A DNA stretch of 64,000 bases from Aquila chrysaetos chrysaetos (Eukaryota > Chordata > Aves > Accipitriformes > Accipitridae), in the NCBI RefSeq assembly GCF_900496995.4, contig NC_044022.1, forward strand, positions 18,986,938 to 19,050,937. Direction: 5' to 3'. The notes under the pieces were generated by a model, which searched no databases, was not told the origin of the DNA, and was given only the letters and a program-made list of their open reading frames with translations. Below, in pieces: positions 27,219-40,145 of this stretch; position 1 is the stretch's first letter, and each line of letters opens with the position of its first letter. Made by a program: the position numbers and the translations under genes.

Positions 27219-27958
27219 GTAAGTACATTGGTGTATGCAAACATAACTTTCATTAATGATAATGCTGCAGAAGGAGACTGTATATTAAAAACTTCCATGC
27301 CTTCCCCATCACCCACTATTTAGTTTTTTCATAAAGTATCTGGTAGGCTATACTTTATAGTACTTTTTTTTTTTTTTTTTTTTTGAAAGATTGCAGAAAA
27401 TATTCCAAAGTTGCCAGCCCACCTTACTGTAGGGATGGGATTGAACAAGGGTAGGTGACCTCATGGTCAGGACGTTACTGGATTTTAGGTAGATCTACCT
27501 GGGAGATGGGGAATATCTAAGGATTAGGGCTAAAAATACAGCTAAATTGCAATGCATACCTAGAAAGAGTGGAACTAAATATCCTACCAAAAGTGTATTC
27601 AGGAGGAGGAGGAGATGAGCAAAAGCAATGACTAAAGCTTTCTAAAGGACAGTACCCATGTTAGGACAGGTCTCTTTTACTGCATGTAACTAACTGCTCT
27701 TCCTGATGGGGAGTGTCAGGAGCAACTGGATGAGAAGGTAGTCCATGCATTAGTGTTCCCAGTGTAGCTCCCACTGATGTGCATTTTGTCTTGTGTGTTT
27801 CAGAAAGCTAGCTGTAGCTAACTGAAATATTAGGATTATCTGGGGTCACTGCAGTTTGTGTTCAATACTGTATCTAAAAGTATTCCAAAAGATTTGAGTA
27901 GAGAGTCTCCCACCTTAAATAACTCTCCAAGGGAATAAGCAGATTTTTTTTTGTTTAG
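27219..27958 (+). other. CTSC: CTSC intron 6 with T21 run
   Basis: GT-AG intron of 740 bp (GTAAGT...TTTGTTTAG). It contains a run of 21 T at 27364-27384 and nothing else recognisable. Confidence 0.9.
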
Positions 27959-28461
27959 GTTGCGATGGTGGCTTCCCATACCTCATTGCTGGAAAGTACG
28001 TCCAAGACTTTGGTGTGGTGGAAGAGGACTGCTTCCCTTACACAGCCCAAGATTCTCCATGCGCTTTCAAGCGCAGCTGTTACCACTACTACACTTCTGA
28101 GTACCACTATGTTGGTGGCTTCTATGGAGGCTGCAATGAAGCCCTGATGAAACTCGAGCTTGTTCTGCATGGGCCAATGGCTGTTGCCTTTGAGGTTTAT
28201 AGTGATTTCATGCTTTATAAAGAGGGAATCTACCATCACACTGGGCTGCAGGATGACTTCAATCCTTTTGAATTGACCAATCATGCTGTCTTGCTGGTGG
28301 GCTATGGTACAGACCCAAAGAGTGGTGAGAAGTTCTGGATTGTGAAGAACAGCTGGGGCACATCGTGGGGAGAAGATGGTTACTTCAGAATTCGCCGTGG
28401 CACTGATGAATGTGCAATTGAAAGCATTGCAGTGGCTGCAACTCCTATTCCAAAATTATAA
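27959..28461 (+). CDS. CTSC: CTSC coding exon 7 (codons 295-461 and stop)
   Basis: Final and longest coding exon. It starts with the rest of Gly295, then [13 protein letters not shown], and holds the end of the heavy chain and the whole light chain. His403 is in [14 protein letters not shown] and Asn425 in WIVKNSWGT, completing the papain-type active site. The C terminus is [17 protein letters not shown] and TAA at 28459-28461. It is one of the most conserved parts of the family and shows no frame damage. Confidence 0.98.
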
Positions 28462-29104
28462 ATGCAGAGGTCTTCATGTAGTGCCTTGTCCCCAGCCATA
28501 AGAACACACTGATTGTTAAGAGACTGCGATTAAAATCTGTCCCCTAGCTTGAACAGGGGAGCTTTAATGAAGTTTTCCAGAATAGAGCAAACAGTTTCCC
28601 TACATGAGAGGATGAACACTGTTAGCTCTGCTCTGTGCGCTGAAGGCTTCTTCCCGAGTCTGACAGTAGATCACCTAGAATGCAGTGGCTGTTTTGGTAA
28701 CAGTGGTGATAGTAGTTATTCATCACTGGATATACATCTTCAGTCACCAGTTGCATTTTCTTCCATGGACAATCTTGAACTTCAGATCTCAGAGGGAAGC
28801 ATCTGCTATGATAATCTAACTACTCTGAAAGGACACTGTAGTGCCTTACTTCTCAGAAATCAGGAAGTTACTGCAATTTAGAACATAAGTGTGTATTGGG
28901 GAGGGAATGGGCAATTACACTGATTAAAAGGAAATTTTAAAGCTTTAAGTGTCCCGCAAAAACTGCATGTCAAACCTTTATCACAATAAAAATCAATTCT
29001 ACATTTCAGGCTGTTACTAAATGTTCCAGTTCTGGATTTTATTGCTGCGCTTTGCAATTGATCATCTTGGAGTTCAATAAAAATTACCCCACTCTATAGA
29101 GTTT
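28462..29104 (+). other. CTSC: CTSC 3' UTR
   Basis: Non-coding sequence after the stop codon, up to two poly(A) signals. The open frame at 28549-28881 lacks similarity and is ignored. The end is inferred from the second AATAAA. Confidence 0.7.
28985..29081 (+). terminator. CTSC: CTSC polyadenylation signals
   Basis: Two canonical AATAAA hexamers, at 28985-28990 and 29076-29081. The second is followed within 30-60 nt by a GT-rich tract (GTTTGTACTTGTGG, then GTTGGTTTTTT), which fits a cleavage site near 29100. This suggests alternative 3' ends about 90 nt apart. Confidence 0.75.
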
Positions 29105-30424
29105 GTACTTGTGGAAGTAGTTGGTTTTTTATTTCGGTGACCTGTCTTAAGTTTTGAACTTCCTCTCAAGAACTTTTTACTTTAGCAGGATCTAAACTGG
29201 TGTGGAAGAAATATGAGAGGGGAGAGGAACTAGGAATCGTCCTGCTGAGGTCATGATTCTCATAGCAGCATCAACCATGGTTGTCCAGGAGTCTAGTAGT
29301 CCTTGCTGTGGATATGGGACAACTCATTGAGTAAATTGGCTAATTCCCCAGTAATCCTGCTTAAGTCCTCTCTGTTAATCTGTTGCCCTGTTTCTTTCAA
29401 ATATACAAGGTAGAAAAATAGAGTTGGGGAGGAGGATTGCAACACTTGGAATTAACCATTTCTTTCTAGGTGAAACTCGCCTGCAACACAGTCCTTGGTT
29501 AATGCAGCACCCATCTTTACTGTTCTTTGCATGAGTGAATAGGAGTGGCTTAGAGGTGAGTTCCAGTTTCATGGGCAGAAGATGACTTCTTTGGTAATCT
29601 GCTGTTAAAATAATATGTGACCAAAGTAGTTAGTATTTTTATATACAAAATACAATCTTATGTTTGGGGGTTTTTTAGGGTGTAGGGAAATTTATACAGA
29701 AAAATGGAATGGTTATCTGTAATGAAAATATCCCTTTTAAGTTAGAAAAGAAAGCTCCCTTTTACTTCAGTAGCAGAATTTCAGAACTACTTGACTACTT
29801 GTTCAAGTTGAAGGGCAGGGGAAGGATAGCTTTGTGGTTTTGGCTTGCTTTTTTGACACCCCCCCTGCCAAAAATATCAAGGCATGTTTGGAAATTTAGG
29901 ACTTGTGTTTTGCCAGAATTTGAACAAGAACCTCTGGAATAGCTTATATTGTGCATTGGATTGTTTTAGCTGAGGGAATTGGCGGGGCAGGGAGGGGAGT
30001 GGAGAGCAGGGCACTTGTTCCTTCGGGTTTGGATTATTTGGTGTTCCTGCAAAACTGAGAGTTCCATGAGGACTTAGCCCCTGGTAGCAGCTGCAGTATA
30101 TCATGGAGACTTACAATTCTCCCACACACCTCTATGCCTAAAATATACAACCAAGCGCGCGCCTTTCGCTTGCACTTCTCCCTCTCTTCCCCTTTCTTCT
30201 CTCATAACAGTGTTTTCCCTGGGGAAAGATTGTGTGTTATTTTCTTAGAAATTCCCGTGTCTGTCTGTCTGTCACTGCTGTGTGGCAGCTGCACTGGTGC
30301 TAATGTGAGGATGGGAGAGTTCTCAGAGTGGTCTGTCACCATCACTGCCCCCAGCGACTGTCATCAGACATACTTGTTTGCCTCTGGCTGACTGCAGTAT
30401 GTGAGTGTCCCTGTTTTCTGTATT
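29105..30424. other. Intergenic DNA downstream of CTSC
   Basis: No gene recognised. Short open frames only. A pyrimidine-rich stretch is visible near 30168-30208. Confidence 0.6.
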
Positions 30425-32563
30425 TCAGAGTTGCACAGAGAAATGTCAGTCAGCCTGATGGATCTTCTATGTGGCCAACATGACATACTTGGATTCTCAA
30501 CTGGTTAATATTCAAGGATCACCTCCTCAAAGCTCAGGAGCAATGCATCCCAACGAAGAGGAAGTCAGGCAAAAACACCAGGAGGCCTGCGTGGATGAAC
30601 AAGGAGCTCCAGGACAAACTCAAACACTAAAAGGAAGCCCACAGAGGGTAGAAGCAAGGACAGATAGCCTGGGAGGAATACAGAGAAATTGTCCGAGCAG
30701 CCAGGGAACAGGTTAGGAAAGTTAAAGCCCTGATAGAATTAAATCTGGCCAGGGATGTCAAGGGCAACAAGAAAAGCTTCTATAGGTACATCAGTGATAA
30801 AAGGAAGACCAGGGAAAATGGGGGCCCTTTCTGGAAGGAAACAGGAGACCTGATTACCTGGGACATGGAGGAGACTGAGGTACTCAATGGCTTTTTAGCT
30901 CTGTCTTCACTGGCAAGTGCTGCAGCCACACCACCCAAGTCCCAGAAGGCAAAGGCAGGGAGTGGGAGAATGAAGAATGACCCACTGTATGAGAAGATCA
31001 GGTCTGAGACCATCTAAGGAACCTGAAGGTGCACAAGTCCATGGGACCTGATGAGATGCATCCACGGGTCCTGAGGGAACTGGCAGATGAAGTGGCTAAG
31101 CCAGTATCCATCCTATTTGAGAAGTCATGGCAGTCTGGAGAAGTTCCCACGGACTGGAAAAGGGGAAACATAACCCCATTTTTGAAAAGGGAAAAAAGGA
31201 AAACCTGGGGAACTACAGGCCAGTCAGTCTCACCTCTGTGCCTGGCAAGATCATGGAGCAGATCCTCCTGGAAACTATGCTAAGGCACATGGCAAATAAG
31301 GAGGTGATTGGTGACAGCCAACATGGCTTCACTAAGGGCAAACCGTGCCTGACAAATTTGGTGGCCTTCTACAATGGGGTTATAGTGTTGGTGGATAAGG
31401 GAAGAGCAACAGATGTCATCTACCTGGACTTGTGCAAAGCATTTGACGCTGTCCCACACGACATCCTTGTCTCTAAGTTGGAGAGACATGGATTTGACAG
31501 ATGGACCACTCAGTGGATGAGGATGGTCGCACTCAAAGAGTTGCAGTCAACAGCTCAATGTCCAAGTGGAGACCAGTGACGACTGGCATTCCTGAGGGAT
31601 CAGTATTGGGACTGGTGCTGTTCAACACCTTTGTCGGTGACATGGACAGTATGATTGAGTGCACCCCCAGCAAGTTTGCTGATGACACCAAGCTGGTGGT
31701 GCAATCGATGTGCTGGAAGGAAGGGATGCCATCCAGGGGGTCCTGAACAGGCTTGAGAGGTGGGCCTGGGTGAACCTCTTGAAGTTCAACAAGGCCAAGT
31801 GCAAGGTCCTGCACGTGGGTCCAGGAAATCCCAAGCACAAATACAGGTTAGGCAATGAGTGCATTGAGAGCTGCCCTGTGGAGAAGGGCTGGGGTGTGTT
31901 GGTTGGCAAGAAGCTCAACATGACCTGGCAACGTGTGCTTGCAGCCCAGAAAGCCAACCATATCCCGGACTGCATCAAAAGAAGCGTGACCAGCAGGTCA
32001 AGGGAAGTGATTCTGCCCCTTTACTCCGCTCTCGTGAGACCCCACCTGCAGTACTGCATTCAGCTCTGGGGCCCCCAACACAAGAACAACATGGACCTGT
32101 TGGGGCGAGTCCAGAGGAAGGTCATGAAGATGATCAGAGGGCTGGAGCACCTCTCCCATGAAGGCTGAGAGAGTCGGGGCTGTTCAGCCTGGAGAAGAGA
32201 AGACTCCAGGAGACCTTATAGCAGCCTTCCAGTACCTAAAGGGGACCTACGGGAAAGATGGGGAGGGACTTTTTACAAGGGCATGTGGTGATAGGACAAG
32301 GGGCAATGGATTTAAACTGAAAGACAGTAGATTTACACTAGATGTAAGGAAGAAGTTCTTCACTGTGAGGATGGTGAGGCACTGGAGCAGGCTGCCCAGA
32401 GAGGCTGTGGATGCCCCATCCCTGGCAGTGTTCAAGGCCAGGTTGGATGGGGCTTTGAGCAACCTGGTCTAGTGGAAGGTGTCCCTGCCCATGGCAGGGG
32501 GCTTGGAACTAGATGATCTTTAAGGTCCCTTCCAACCCAAAGCATTCTGTGATTCTATGATCC
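30425..32563 (+). mobile_element. CR1 LINE, 2.1 kb 5'-truncated copy with decayed ORF2
   Basis: Non-LTR retrotransposon on the + strand. It starts within the linker after the endonuclease domain (RRPAWM-like at about 30580, then EEYREIVR). It runs through the reverse transcriptase, with the [15 protein letters not shown] segment near 31037, [16 protein letters not shown] at about 31421-31468, and the catalytic FADD box at 31675-31686. It ends in the 3' UTR with TTCTGTGATTCTATGATCC. The reading frame changes several times between 30471 and 32472 and contains stops, so no active polymerase can be made. The 5' half of the element (ORF1 and most of the endonuclease) is missing. Confidence 0.95.
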
Positions 32564-32927
32564 TTTATCAAGATTTTCAGTTTTCACTTTCTCATTCTTC
32601 CATTCCCCTCCCAAACACCATAGCAGGTTTTTTTTTTCCCCCACCAAATCATTCATTTCTTCAGGAAAGCCATTTCTGGTATGTGTTAAAATTCCCTTTA
32701 AAACATCAAAGCTATCACTGATTTCACTTTCACCTCAATGGATGGGACTTAACTCTGCTTTTGACAATCAGCAGGGATAGAGCTGCCTGATACAGCTGGG
32801 ACTGTCTCACTTTAGGTTGAAATAATGTAGGAAGTGGTGTGGGCTCCACAATGTGCTGAAGAGCACAGCGTAATGCCTGGAGCCTCTTGGGGATGCGGTG
32901 CACCAGGCGGTGAGGAGAGAGAGGTTT

Positions 32928-32944
32928 GGGGGGGGGGGGGGGGG
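32928..32944 (+). repeat. G17 homopolymer
   Basis: Seventeen consecutive G, flanked by GAGGTTT and TCTGCG. It is expected to be length-unstable and hard to sequence. Confidence 0.9.
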
Positions 32945-33617
32945 TCTGCGTTCAGGTCTGCCAGTGACTTTGTGGGAGCTCCAGGGTGTTGCAGGAATAG
33001 GGCAGGGACGGCTGGGGGGGCTTCAGGTTGCAGTTGGCCTAAACCGCTGTGCAGAGGTGTCTGTCCCTGCTGCGGGTCTCACAGCACAGCCTTACCAATG
33101 CCCTCATTTGCACCACTTCGGCTGAGAGCAAAATAGCACTTGAATTGTAAAATAAAGTGTACTAGCTAGGTCAGGAAGCCTGTGGGTGCTAACACTCTTG
33201 TACCCAGGCTGATTCATAGCTAACTCTGATTTCCCCCACCCCAGTGCATTATAGATGTAGATGTATCTAGCTATTTTAAAAAAAAAGTCAATCTCAATTT
33301 GAGCCTTGAATTTGAAACTTTGAGGGAGAGCCCAAGTGTATTTAAAAAGACCACAACTCCTTTCCATATCCTGAACGATACGGGCAGCATGTGATGACCA
33401 AAGAAAAGGTAGAAGTTTCAACTACAGTATAAAATAATAAAACATACTTGGCTACCCCTTCTGAACAGTGAGTTTTAAGTGAAAAGGCTTGCACCTTGTT
33501 TGACTGAGAGCCAGGGTATCTTGTGTGATGAGAAGAAGGTGTCGGGGAGTGCAGCTCAAGCAAGCTGAGGTTTCTCTGCTGGTTGCTATGGGTCCTGGAC
33601 ATGCTGTAGACTGAAGC

Positions 33618-33678
33618 AGTGTGTGAGCATGTGTGTGTGTGTATGTTTTAAGTTTAAAAAAAAAAAAAAAAAAAAAAA
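33618..33678 (+). repeat. TG microsatellite followed by A23
   Basis: A GTGTGAGCATGTGTGTGTGT tract is followed by GTATGTTTTAAGTTT and then a run of 23 A (33656-33678). The polypyrimidine complement gives a spurious Phe-rich frame. Confidence 0.9.
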
Positions 33679-36620
33679 GAAGCATTTAATGACATCTGGG
33701 AAGTTAATAATGACGCCCAACTTTAGGAGGTGGTCAGGTGCAGTATATTAACAGAGCATCAGTTTTTATCAGTTCCCTCTGAATGACAGGTGGGGCAGGA
33801 GGAGAAGTTGAAGCCTTTCTGTACAGCCATAGAGAAACAGGCATGTGCATATGAAGAATTTTTCTGTATCTGTAAGAGGAAAGACACTAACATGTACTTC
33901 TGCCAATTATTCCTAATTGCTTCATTTGGATCAGCTGACTTGATCCAGCAGATGCTATTTAGCATGAGGTGCACAAGCTAAATTAATATGTCTCTCTCTC
34001 ATGGTAACATCTCACTAGGCTGATAATTTAGCTCGCTCTTCTCCAAGCACATTTTGCTATTTGCAGTTTAAGATATATATGCATGTTTATACTTGAAGTG
34101 ATCTCTGGGACCTCTAAATTACCTCATTAAATAGAGAATATTTTTAAGAGCTGTGTAGAAGGGCTGATATCACTTTAGCAATGTGACAGGTGATAAATTT
34201 TAAGTACGGTCATAAGCACCAAAGATATTAAAAGTGATGTCTTCGCCCTAGGAGGATTGCAGAAGTTTGGAAAACATTGTGCATTCTTAAATGTCCAGCA
34301 ATTCCAACCCTGATTCTCTGCATGTAAGGTAGGAAAAATTTCCAAAAATTTTAACTAATTGTACAGAATCCTTATGATTATATTTAACAAAGGAAATATA
34401 ATATATACAGCATGTGGATTTTTTAAAACCTCATTTAATTTTCTATTACTCTCTTTACTTATTCAACACTTGTGACAGTAATATAATATACAATGATGGC
34501 CTCTTCTATTGTTCTGTTTAGTGTTTAGCCAGAATAAATAGGATTTTTGGTCTGGACTGTACATGGGATTCCCTAAGACTTTTTCTCTCATTGGCACTGA
34601 TGACTGAAGGAAACTAGAGTATCTCAGAAGATAAATCTTCCCGAAAGCAGACATGCCGTGGCCTCTGAGAGGCCGTTAGTTCACCTGGAAACCAGGATAC
34701 CCAAAGCAACAGTCTCTTGACTTTTGGCTCACTACTCCACTCTTGGTCCTGCTGCGCCACTTCTTGCTCCCAGCCCCTTTGTGAGCCCCAGTTCTGCATC
34801 AAGGTTCTGGTAAATCCCTTGAGCCCATTTAAAATTCCGATCCTATTTTGGGACCCTCTCACCTCACCCTTTAAGTGTTTAGGCATAAGTAGGAATACTC
34901 CAAAAGCTCAACATTTGCAGATTGGGTGACTGAGTCTGCAGTCTGTCCTGTACTGTCGCTTTGCACAAAGATTTCCTTCTAAATCTCATACATTAATAAG
35001 GCTGCTGAGGCTGTGAATTTTGTCACTCAGTTACATTTCTCCCTCCTTTCCTGAAGCCCTCTATTAACCCTGGGATTATATGCGCAGGTTTAAATTTCAG
35101 CAGGATAATAACTGCAGGAAACTGCATCCAGTTGTGGGGGGAAAAAAAATCAATTACAAGAAATTGACTAAAAGGCCAAATCAAATACATAAAACTCAGC
35201 AGTGGGATGATAAAATATAAGCAATGCAATGCTTCTTTTCACAGAACGTATCTATTTTCTGTGTGGGCTGCCCTGAGGAAAGAAGTAGAAATAGGGTGAT
35301 TGCATCTTCCTGATTGCTGGGTGCTGATTTTTCAGTTGTAACATTGCGAGGGTGATTTTTTTTTTTCTTTTTTAATTAAAGAGGCTGGCAAAACAGAACT
35401 TGATGTTAGCTCTATCTTATCCATTAGGATTGCAGAGGTTTGTAATAGCAGCATTAAAACTGCTCCAAATGGAAAATGAATGGGACCGTCTGGGTGTGGA
35501 AGAACCAGGATGGATGGCAGGAGATGGGCTGTAGGAAAGGCAGGAGCCGATGGCACCTGGGTTGACAGCATATTATGTTCCCAGCACATCTGCATGAAGT
35601 CCATGAGGACACCCAGAACAGGTAACAAAGGGTAACCTAAAGCAAGGGACATCCTAAAAGAAGAGGCAATCTAAAGAAAAAAAAAAAAAAAAAGACAAAT
35701 CACCTACCTATGCCAGTAAGAGATGATGGGATAGAAGAAAAGGACAAATCCTTTTCAGCAGCTTCCAGGTAAGAAGACTAGATACTTTATTCAGAAAATC
35801 CTAATGCTTCACAGAGTGGGACAGAATGGAGAGGCAAAAGATCACAACCATTTTCAGATCCGAAACAGTACAAGAAAGACTCACCCAAAACCAGCGCCTG
35901 AAGGCTAACCTGAGGATGAGGAGATGATGAGGGCTGGGTAGCTGGCATCCCTTTTCCTTCCTGTTTCTGCAAGGAAACCTGGCCAAAGCACTGGGATATA
36001 CATGAGTATAAGTATATTGGTTATTTGAACATATAGCATGGCACTTGTAAGAAGGTGGGTGTGAGAGTGTTGCTGTATGTTTTAAAATAAAATCACTTTT
36101 CCCTCCTATAGGTCTTGTATTGAGTTTTGCTACACTGCTGCTACAGGGAAGCAATGTTAATTACTACAAAATCTCTGGCTTAAGAGTTCAACTACACATC
36201 TCCAAGTACAGCGCTCTTCCTCAGCATTAATTTGTGTGGTGTTTTGAACCTATGAACAGTCATGTATGGCAAAGCTTGTGTTTACCTTCTAATTCGTTTA
36301 CACCCTTCCTGCAATTCCACTTCCACCAAGAAAAGAACCGTTGGCTGTGCCATGACAGGTGATGGCCCTCTTCCATGTGTTATAGATTAAGTAAAAATTC
36401 ATAGCTGGGAGCCTGGTTCCCAATGGAAAGGGCAGCTGTCTCATTGCTAAAATGACTTCCAGAATGGGTAGGTGGTTTTTTGTTTGTTTGAAAAGAGTGC
36501 TAAAAACAGGTTAAAAGTGGTCAAAAAACATAAAAAGCTAACCCATTCTGGTATTTCTGAATTACTTAGTAATTTTTTCCTATTTTGTAATGTGTTCATA
36601 AAAAGCTACAAAAAGGGAAG

Positions 36621-36672
36621 ATTTGAGAAAAAGATTCAGCTTTTGAGAAAAAGTTTTGAGAAAAAGTTTCAG
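36621..36672 (+). repeat. Short tandem repeat of TTTGAGAAAAAG
   Basis: Three imperfect copies of TTTGAGAAAAAG occur, the first and third each followed by a TTCAGCT-like block. This looks like local slippage or duplication rather than a mobile element. Confidence 0.75.
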
Positions 36673-39555
36673 CTGCTCAGCAACATCTCCTGGCATTCCT
36701 TTTCTAGGTATAGAGATATATATAAAAATAAATAAATATATACACACAAACAGAAAGGACTTTTCTCTCTCTTTTTTTACAGTTCAGAATGTGGCTGAAC
36801 GTCCCCATCTGGAAACCCTGCACCAGACGGACTGAGGTCTACACAGTGTTACTTACCCTCCTTATCTCTAACCTTCTCTGGTCTTGCCTGTTGAGATAAG
36901 GCTTCCAGGACCAGACCTGGCCACCACGCAGAGTGTGAGCAGTGTTCAGCACGCAGGAGCCTTTCTTGTTGAGCCTTGAAGCGCTATGCCGAGAGCAGGC
37001 TAAATAATGAGCAATAAAGGGTGGAAGGAGCTCATACCCAGCACTGTCTTTATAAACACGTTTATTGTATCTTATTCCCTTTTCAAAGCCTGGGCAACAG
37101 GAAGAAAAGTGGCCTCCTGGCTGCTGTTTTGGGGTGAAGTGGTTCCTTCTGGAAGGGCACTTGAGTTGCTCCTTCCCTGGAGCATGAGTGAGGGTGGTGG
37201 GCAAGGGGAGACCTCTGGAAGGAGAAGCAGCAAAGGGAGAGCCTGGAGGATGAGGGGGGACTAATCAAAAGGGCAAAAGACAGCCAGTACAGCCAGGCCT
37301 CAGAGAGGACAGCAAGAAAACGTCTTCCCTTGGTGTCCCAAGGAGTCTACTCGGAGGTTGCTGAAAGTGGGGAAAACTCAAAAAGTTGCTGTGAGCAAGA
37401 TCAAAGGGATGTCAACCTGTGCTGCAAGGAGACAGTGGGCATATTTTCATCTCTCTGAATTCCCAAAACCATAGCTTTGCTCTAAATCCTGTTGTACTAA
37501 AACCTACCTTTAACATCCCAGTTTCTTTTGGTGGGCTGAGAAAAGGAGCAGTCACATCGACTGATGTGGCCAACACAGGAGTCCTGTCCCGTGTAACGAT
37601 CAGCTCAGTGCCTGGGGCTGCTCTTGGAGGAACATGCAGACCTACATGCTCCACTGAGCCGTTGCATGTCTGAAAGCAAAGAGAGTTTTTTGGGGCAGAA
37701 CTCTGATGTAGTCTGGCTGGAATATACCAGGTGAGGAGCTGGCTCAAGAGACCACTCTGTTAAACCTTTCAGCAGGCAAAAATATCCACCACTTTTATAA
37801 GAAAAGCTTGCTCTGAGCGGGATATGACTTTTCTTGATATTTGACATTTGTGACAATGTTTTGCAGTTGTTTTGTGTGGGTTGCACGAGGGCAGTATTTG
37901 GCCATCACAGCAGCTTCATCACCACATGAAGTCAGCAGAAGTCTTCAGTAAGACCGGATTGTTCCCTTGTCTGTGTGGGGCAAGGAGATGTTAGATCTGG
38001 GGAAACACTATGTTTTTCGGTTGTATTAACCAAAACCTGGTTCTGGCTGAGAACGAGTACAAATGAGGGTTCTGGGCTTTGCTATGTTATTAATAAAAGC
38101 TGCTGTAATGGGGGACAGTATGGACATATAGTCAGATCTCGGGCTTAGCTCCTCATGCAAGTGAAATGCTGTGCCAATACATTTATAATGTGCCTCAAAA
38201 AATGATTTATTAACAATAGGCACTAATATATTTCAGTTCAAAAATGTCCAGAATCATTATACTTTCTTAGGAAGATGAAAGGGAACAAAAAAAGCCTTTT
38301 TTTCTAAAAAAAACCCCAACCCTCATCTCTGCAGGTATAAAGCAATTCCTTTCTTTCTTGACCTTTCTCTTGAAGGGAGCAACAATAATGTTTCAGTTGC
38401 TCCTGTGAATGGCAGTGTGATGTGTCCCCGAAAGGTAATAGGTATGCAGTTCAATATGTCTCTGCCTCTCTGCAATCAGTAACAGGAGAGAGGTTGCTGC
38501 TTATTTAGAAATTCTCTAAACTGGGTCATTACTCATGTTGCATTTCACTTGCATGTTATGCTCTTACATCTAAATATCGAGGGTTGGGCTGTGATAAGAC
38601 ACAGTAGGCATTGGTAATGACTGGGTACCACTGTGTCCATCTGTGATTCTGAATCTTGAATAATCATGAAAAACTCTTCAATGAGCTAGAGTGAATTTCT
38701 GCAAACGTTAAATTGTCACTGGAAGAGACAAAACAGGGTGGAAGTTCAGGAAATCATCTATAATTTTCAAGCACTTTATTCTTGGGCAGATAAACGTTAC
38801 TTACAGAGAGCAAATGCTGTCTCCCTGTGCAATGCCACTGATTTCAGTGCAACTGTTCAGGCTACAAAGCACCAGTCTCTATGAGTAAGAGTGTAGGATC
38901 TGCCCTCTCTTTTTGAGTAGACAGATACCCACAGGCAGCAGACTTACTAAGCATCCCAGACAGATGTTGAAAATTGCCATCAGCACTGGGTGTTTTGCCC
39001 AACTTTTTCTGTGCCTTTTGCAGCTGTTCTCTGAGGGGTTTTGTTGGGTTTTTATTTTAAGAGCCTTTTGTTGGTGTTTACAATAATTTTCATAAGTCTG
39101 TCTTTTTTTTTCTACTTCTGAGTAGGGCTTGGTTTGGATCAATAATTTCTGTATAAAAACTGTCAGTGGGGCCTCATGAAAAGGAAGCTAATGGCACTGG
39201 TCATCCCAGACTATTGCTGGTGGCCAGGCATGCTCAATACACCACGGGTGACCAGAAAGGCTACCCCTCCCCAAATGGATCATTTTGGGATTTGTAAAAC
39301 TCTCCATACCTTCCCACCAGCACATCTGTGCTTCCAAAGTTGTTCTGGTAGTCAAGGGGACATTATTGCTGTCAGCAGTGACACAACTTTGATGGCATTT
39401 TAGCCACTAGTTTCTATGTAATGCATCCAGTGCTAGATGCTGTAGAGTTTTATCAAGCTAGCTGAAGTCACTGCTGACTTTCCCACAGCTCAGCTATGCC
39501 AGATGTAGCAGCGTCTGTGGCTGAGATGAGACCTGAGGATATAAATTTTCCTTCC

Positions 39556-40145
39556 TGTATTGGGTCTGGCTGAGATGGAGTTAATTTTCCCCATAGCAGC
39601 CCTCATAGTGCTGTGCTTCGTACTGGTAGCTAGAAAGGTGCTGATAACACCTCAGTGTTTTGGGTACTGCTGAGCAGTGCTCGCGCACCATCAAGGCTGT
39701 CTCTCCAACATCCCCCCCTCACCAGTAGGCAGGGGGTGGGCAAGATTTTGGGAGGGGACATAGCCAGGACAGCTGACCCAAACTGACCAAAGGGATATTC
39801 CATACCATATGATGTCTGCTCAGCAACAAAAGCTAAGAGAAAGGAGGAGGAGAGGGGACATTCATTATTATGACATTTGTCTTCCTGAGCAACCGCTATT
39901 CATACTGAAGCCCTATTTCCCAGGAAGTGGCTGGACATCACCTGCTGGTGGGAAGTAGAGAATAAATTGGTTTTGCTTTCCTTTGCTTCCACACGCAGCC
40001 TTTGCTTTTGCTTTATTCAGCTGCCATTACCTTGACCCACAAAGGGTTTTTTCCATCTTATTTTCTCCCCACCCTGTCCTACTGAGGAGGGGAGTGACAG
40101 AGCGGCTTGGTGGGCACCGGGCATCCAGCCAAAGTCAACCCACCA
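39556..40145. mobile_element. Solo LTR of an avian endogenous retrovirus (copy 3, inverted relative to copies 1 and 2)
   Basis: About 590 bp from TGTATTGGGTCTGGCTGAGA to GTCAACCCACCA. Its reverse complement aligns block by block with the LTRs in CTSC introns 2 and 3: CATAGTGCTGTG, GGGATATTCCATACCATA, AGTGGCTGGACATCACCTGC and the GGTGGGTTGAC end. AATAAA is present at about 39961. No retroviral genes are attached. Confidence 0.85.

Larger units (their letters stand above)
32564..39555. other. Intergenic DNA, no gene seen
   Basis: Mixed sequence between a CR1 copy and an LTR. It holds a G17 run, a TG/A23 tract and an A-rich tract at 35673-35692. A short tandem repeat lies at 36621-36672 and an AT-rich stretch near 36710-36760. 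Open frames reach about 120 codons without any recognisable domain. Confidence 0.6.

Noticed and set aside
28549-28881. 110-codon open frame after the CTSC stop
   Set aside because: Lies in the CTSC 3' UTR, has no domain, and no independent promoter was seen.
30471-32472. Chain of + strand open frames with reverse-transcriptase similarity taken as a host gene
   Set aside because: They are pieces of one decayed CR1 ORF2 in shifting frames, ending in the CR1 3' signature.
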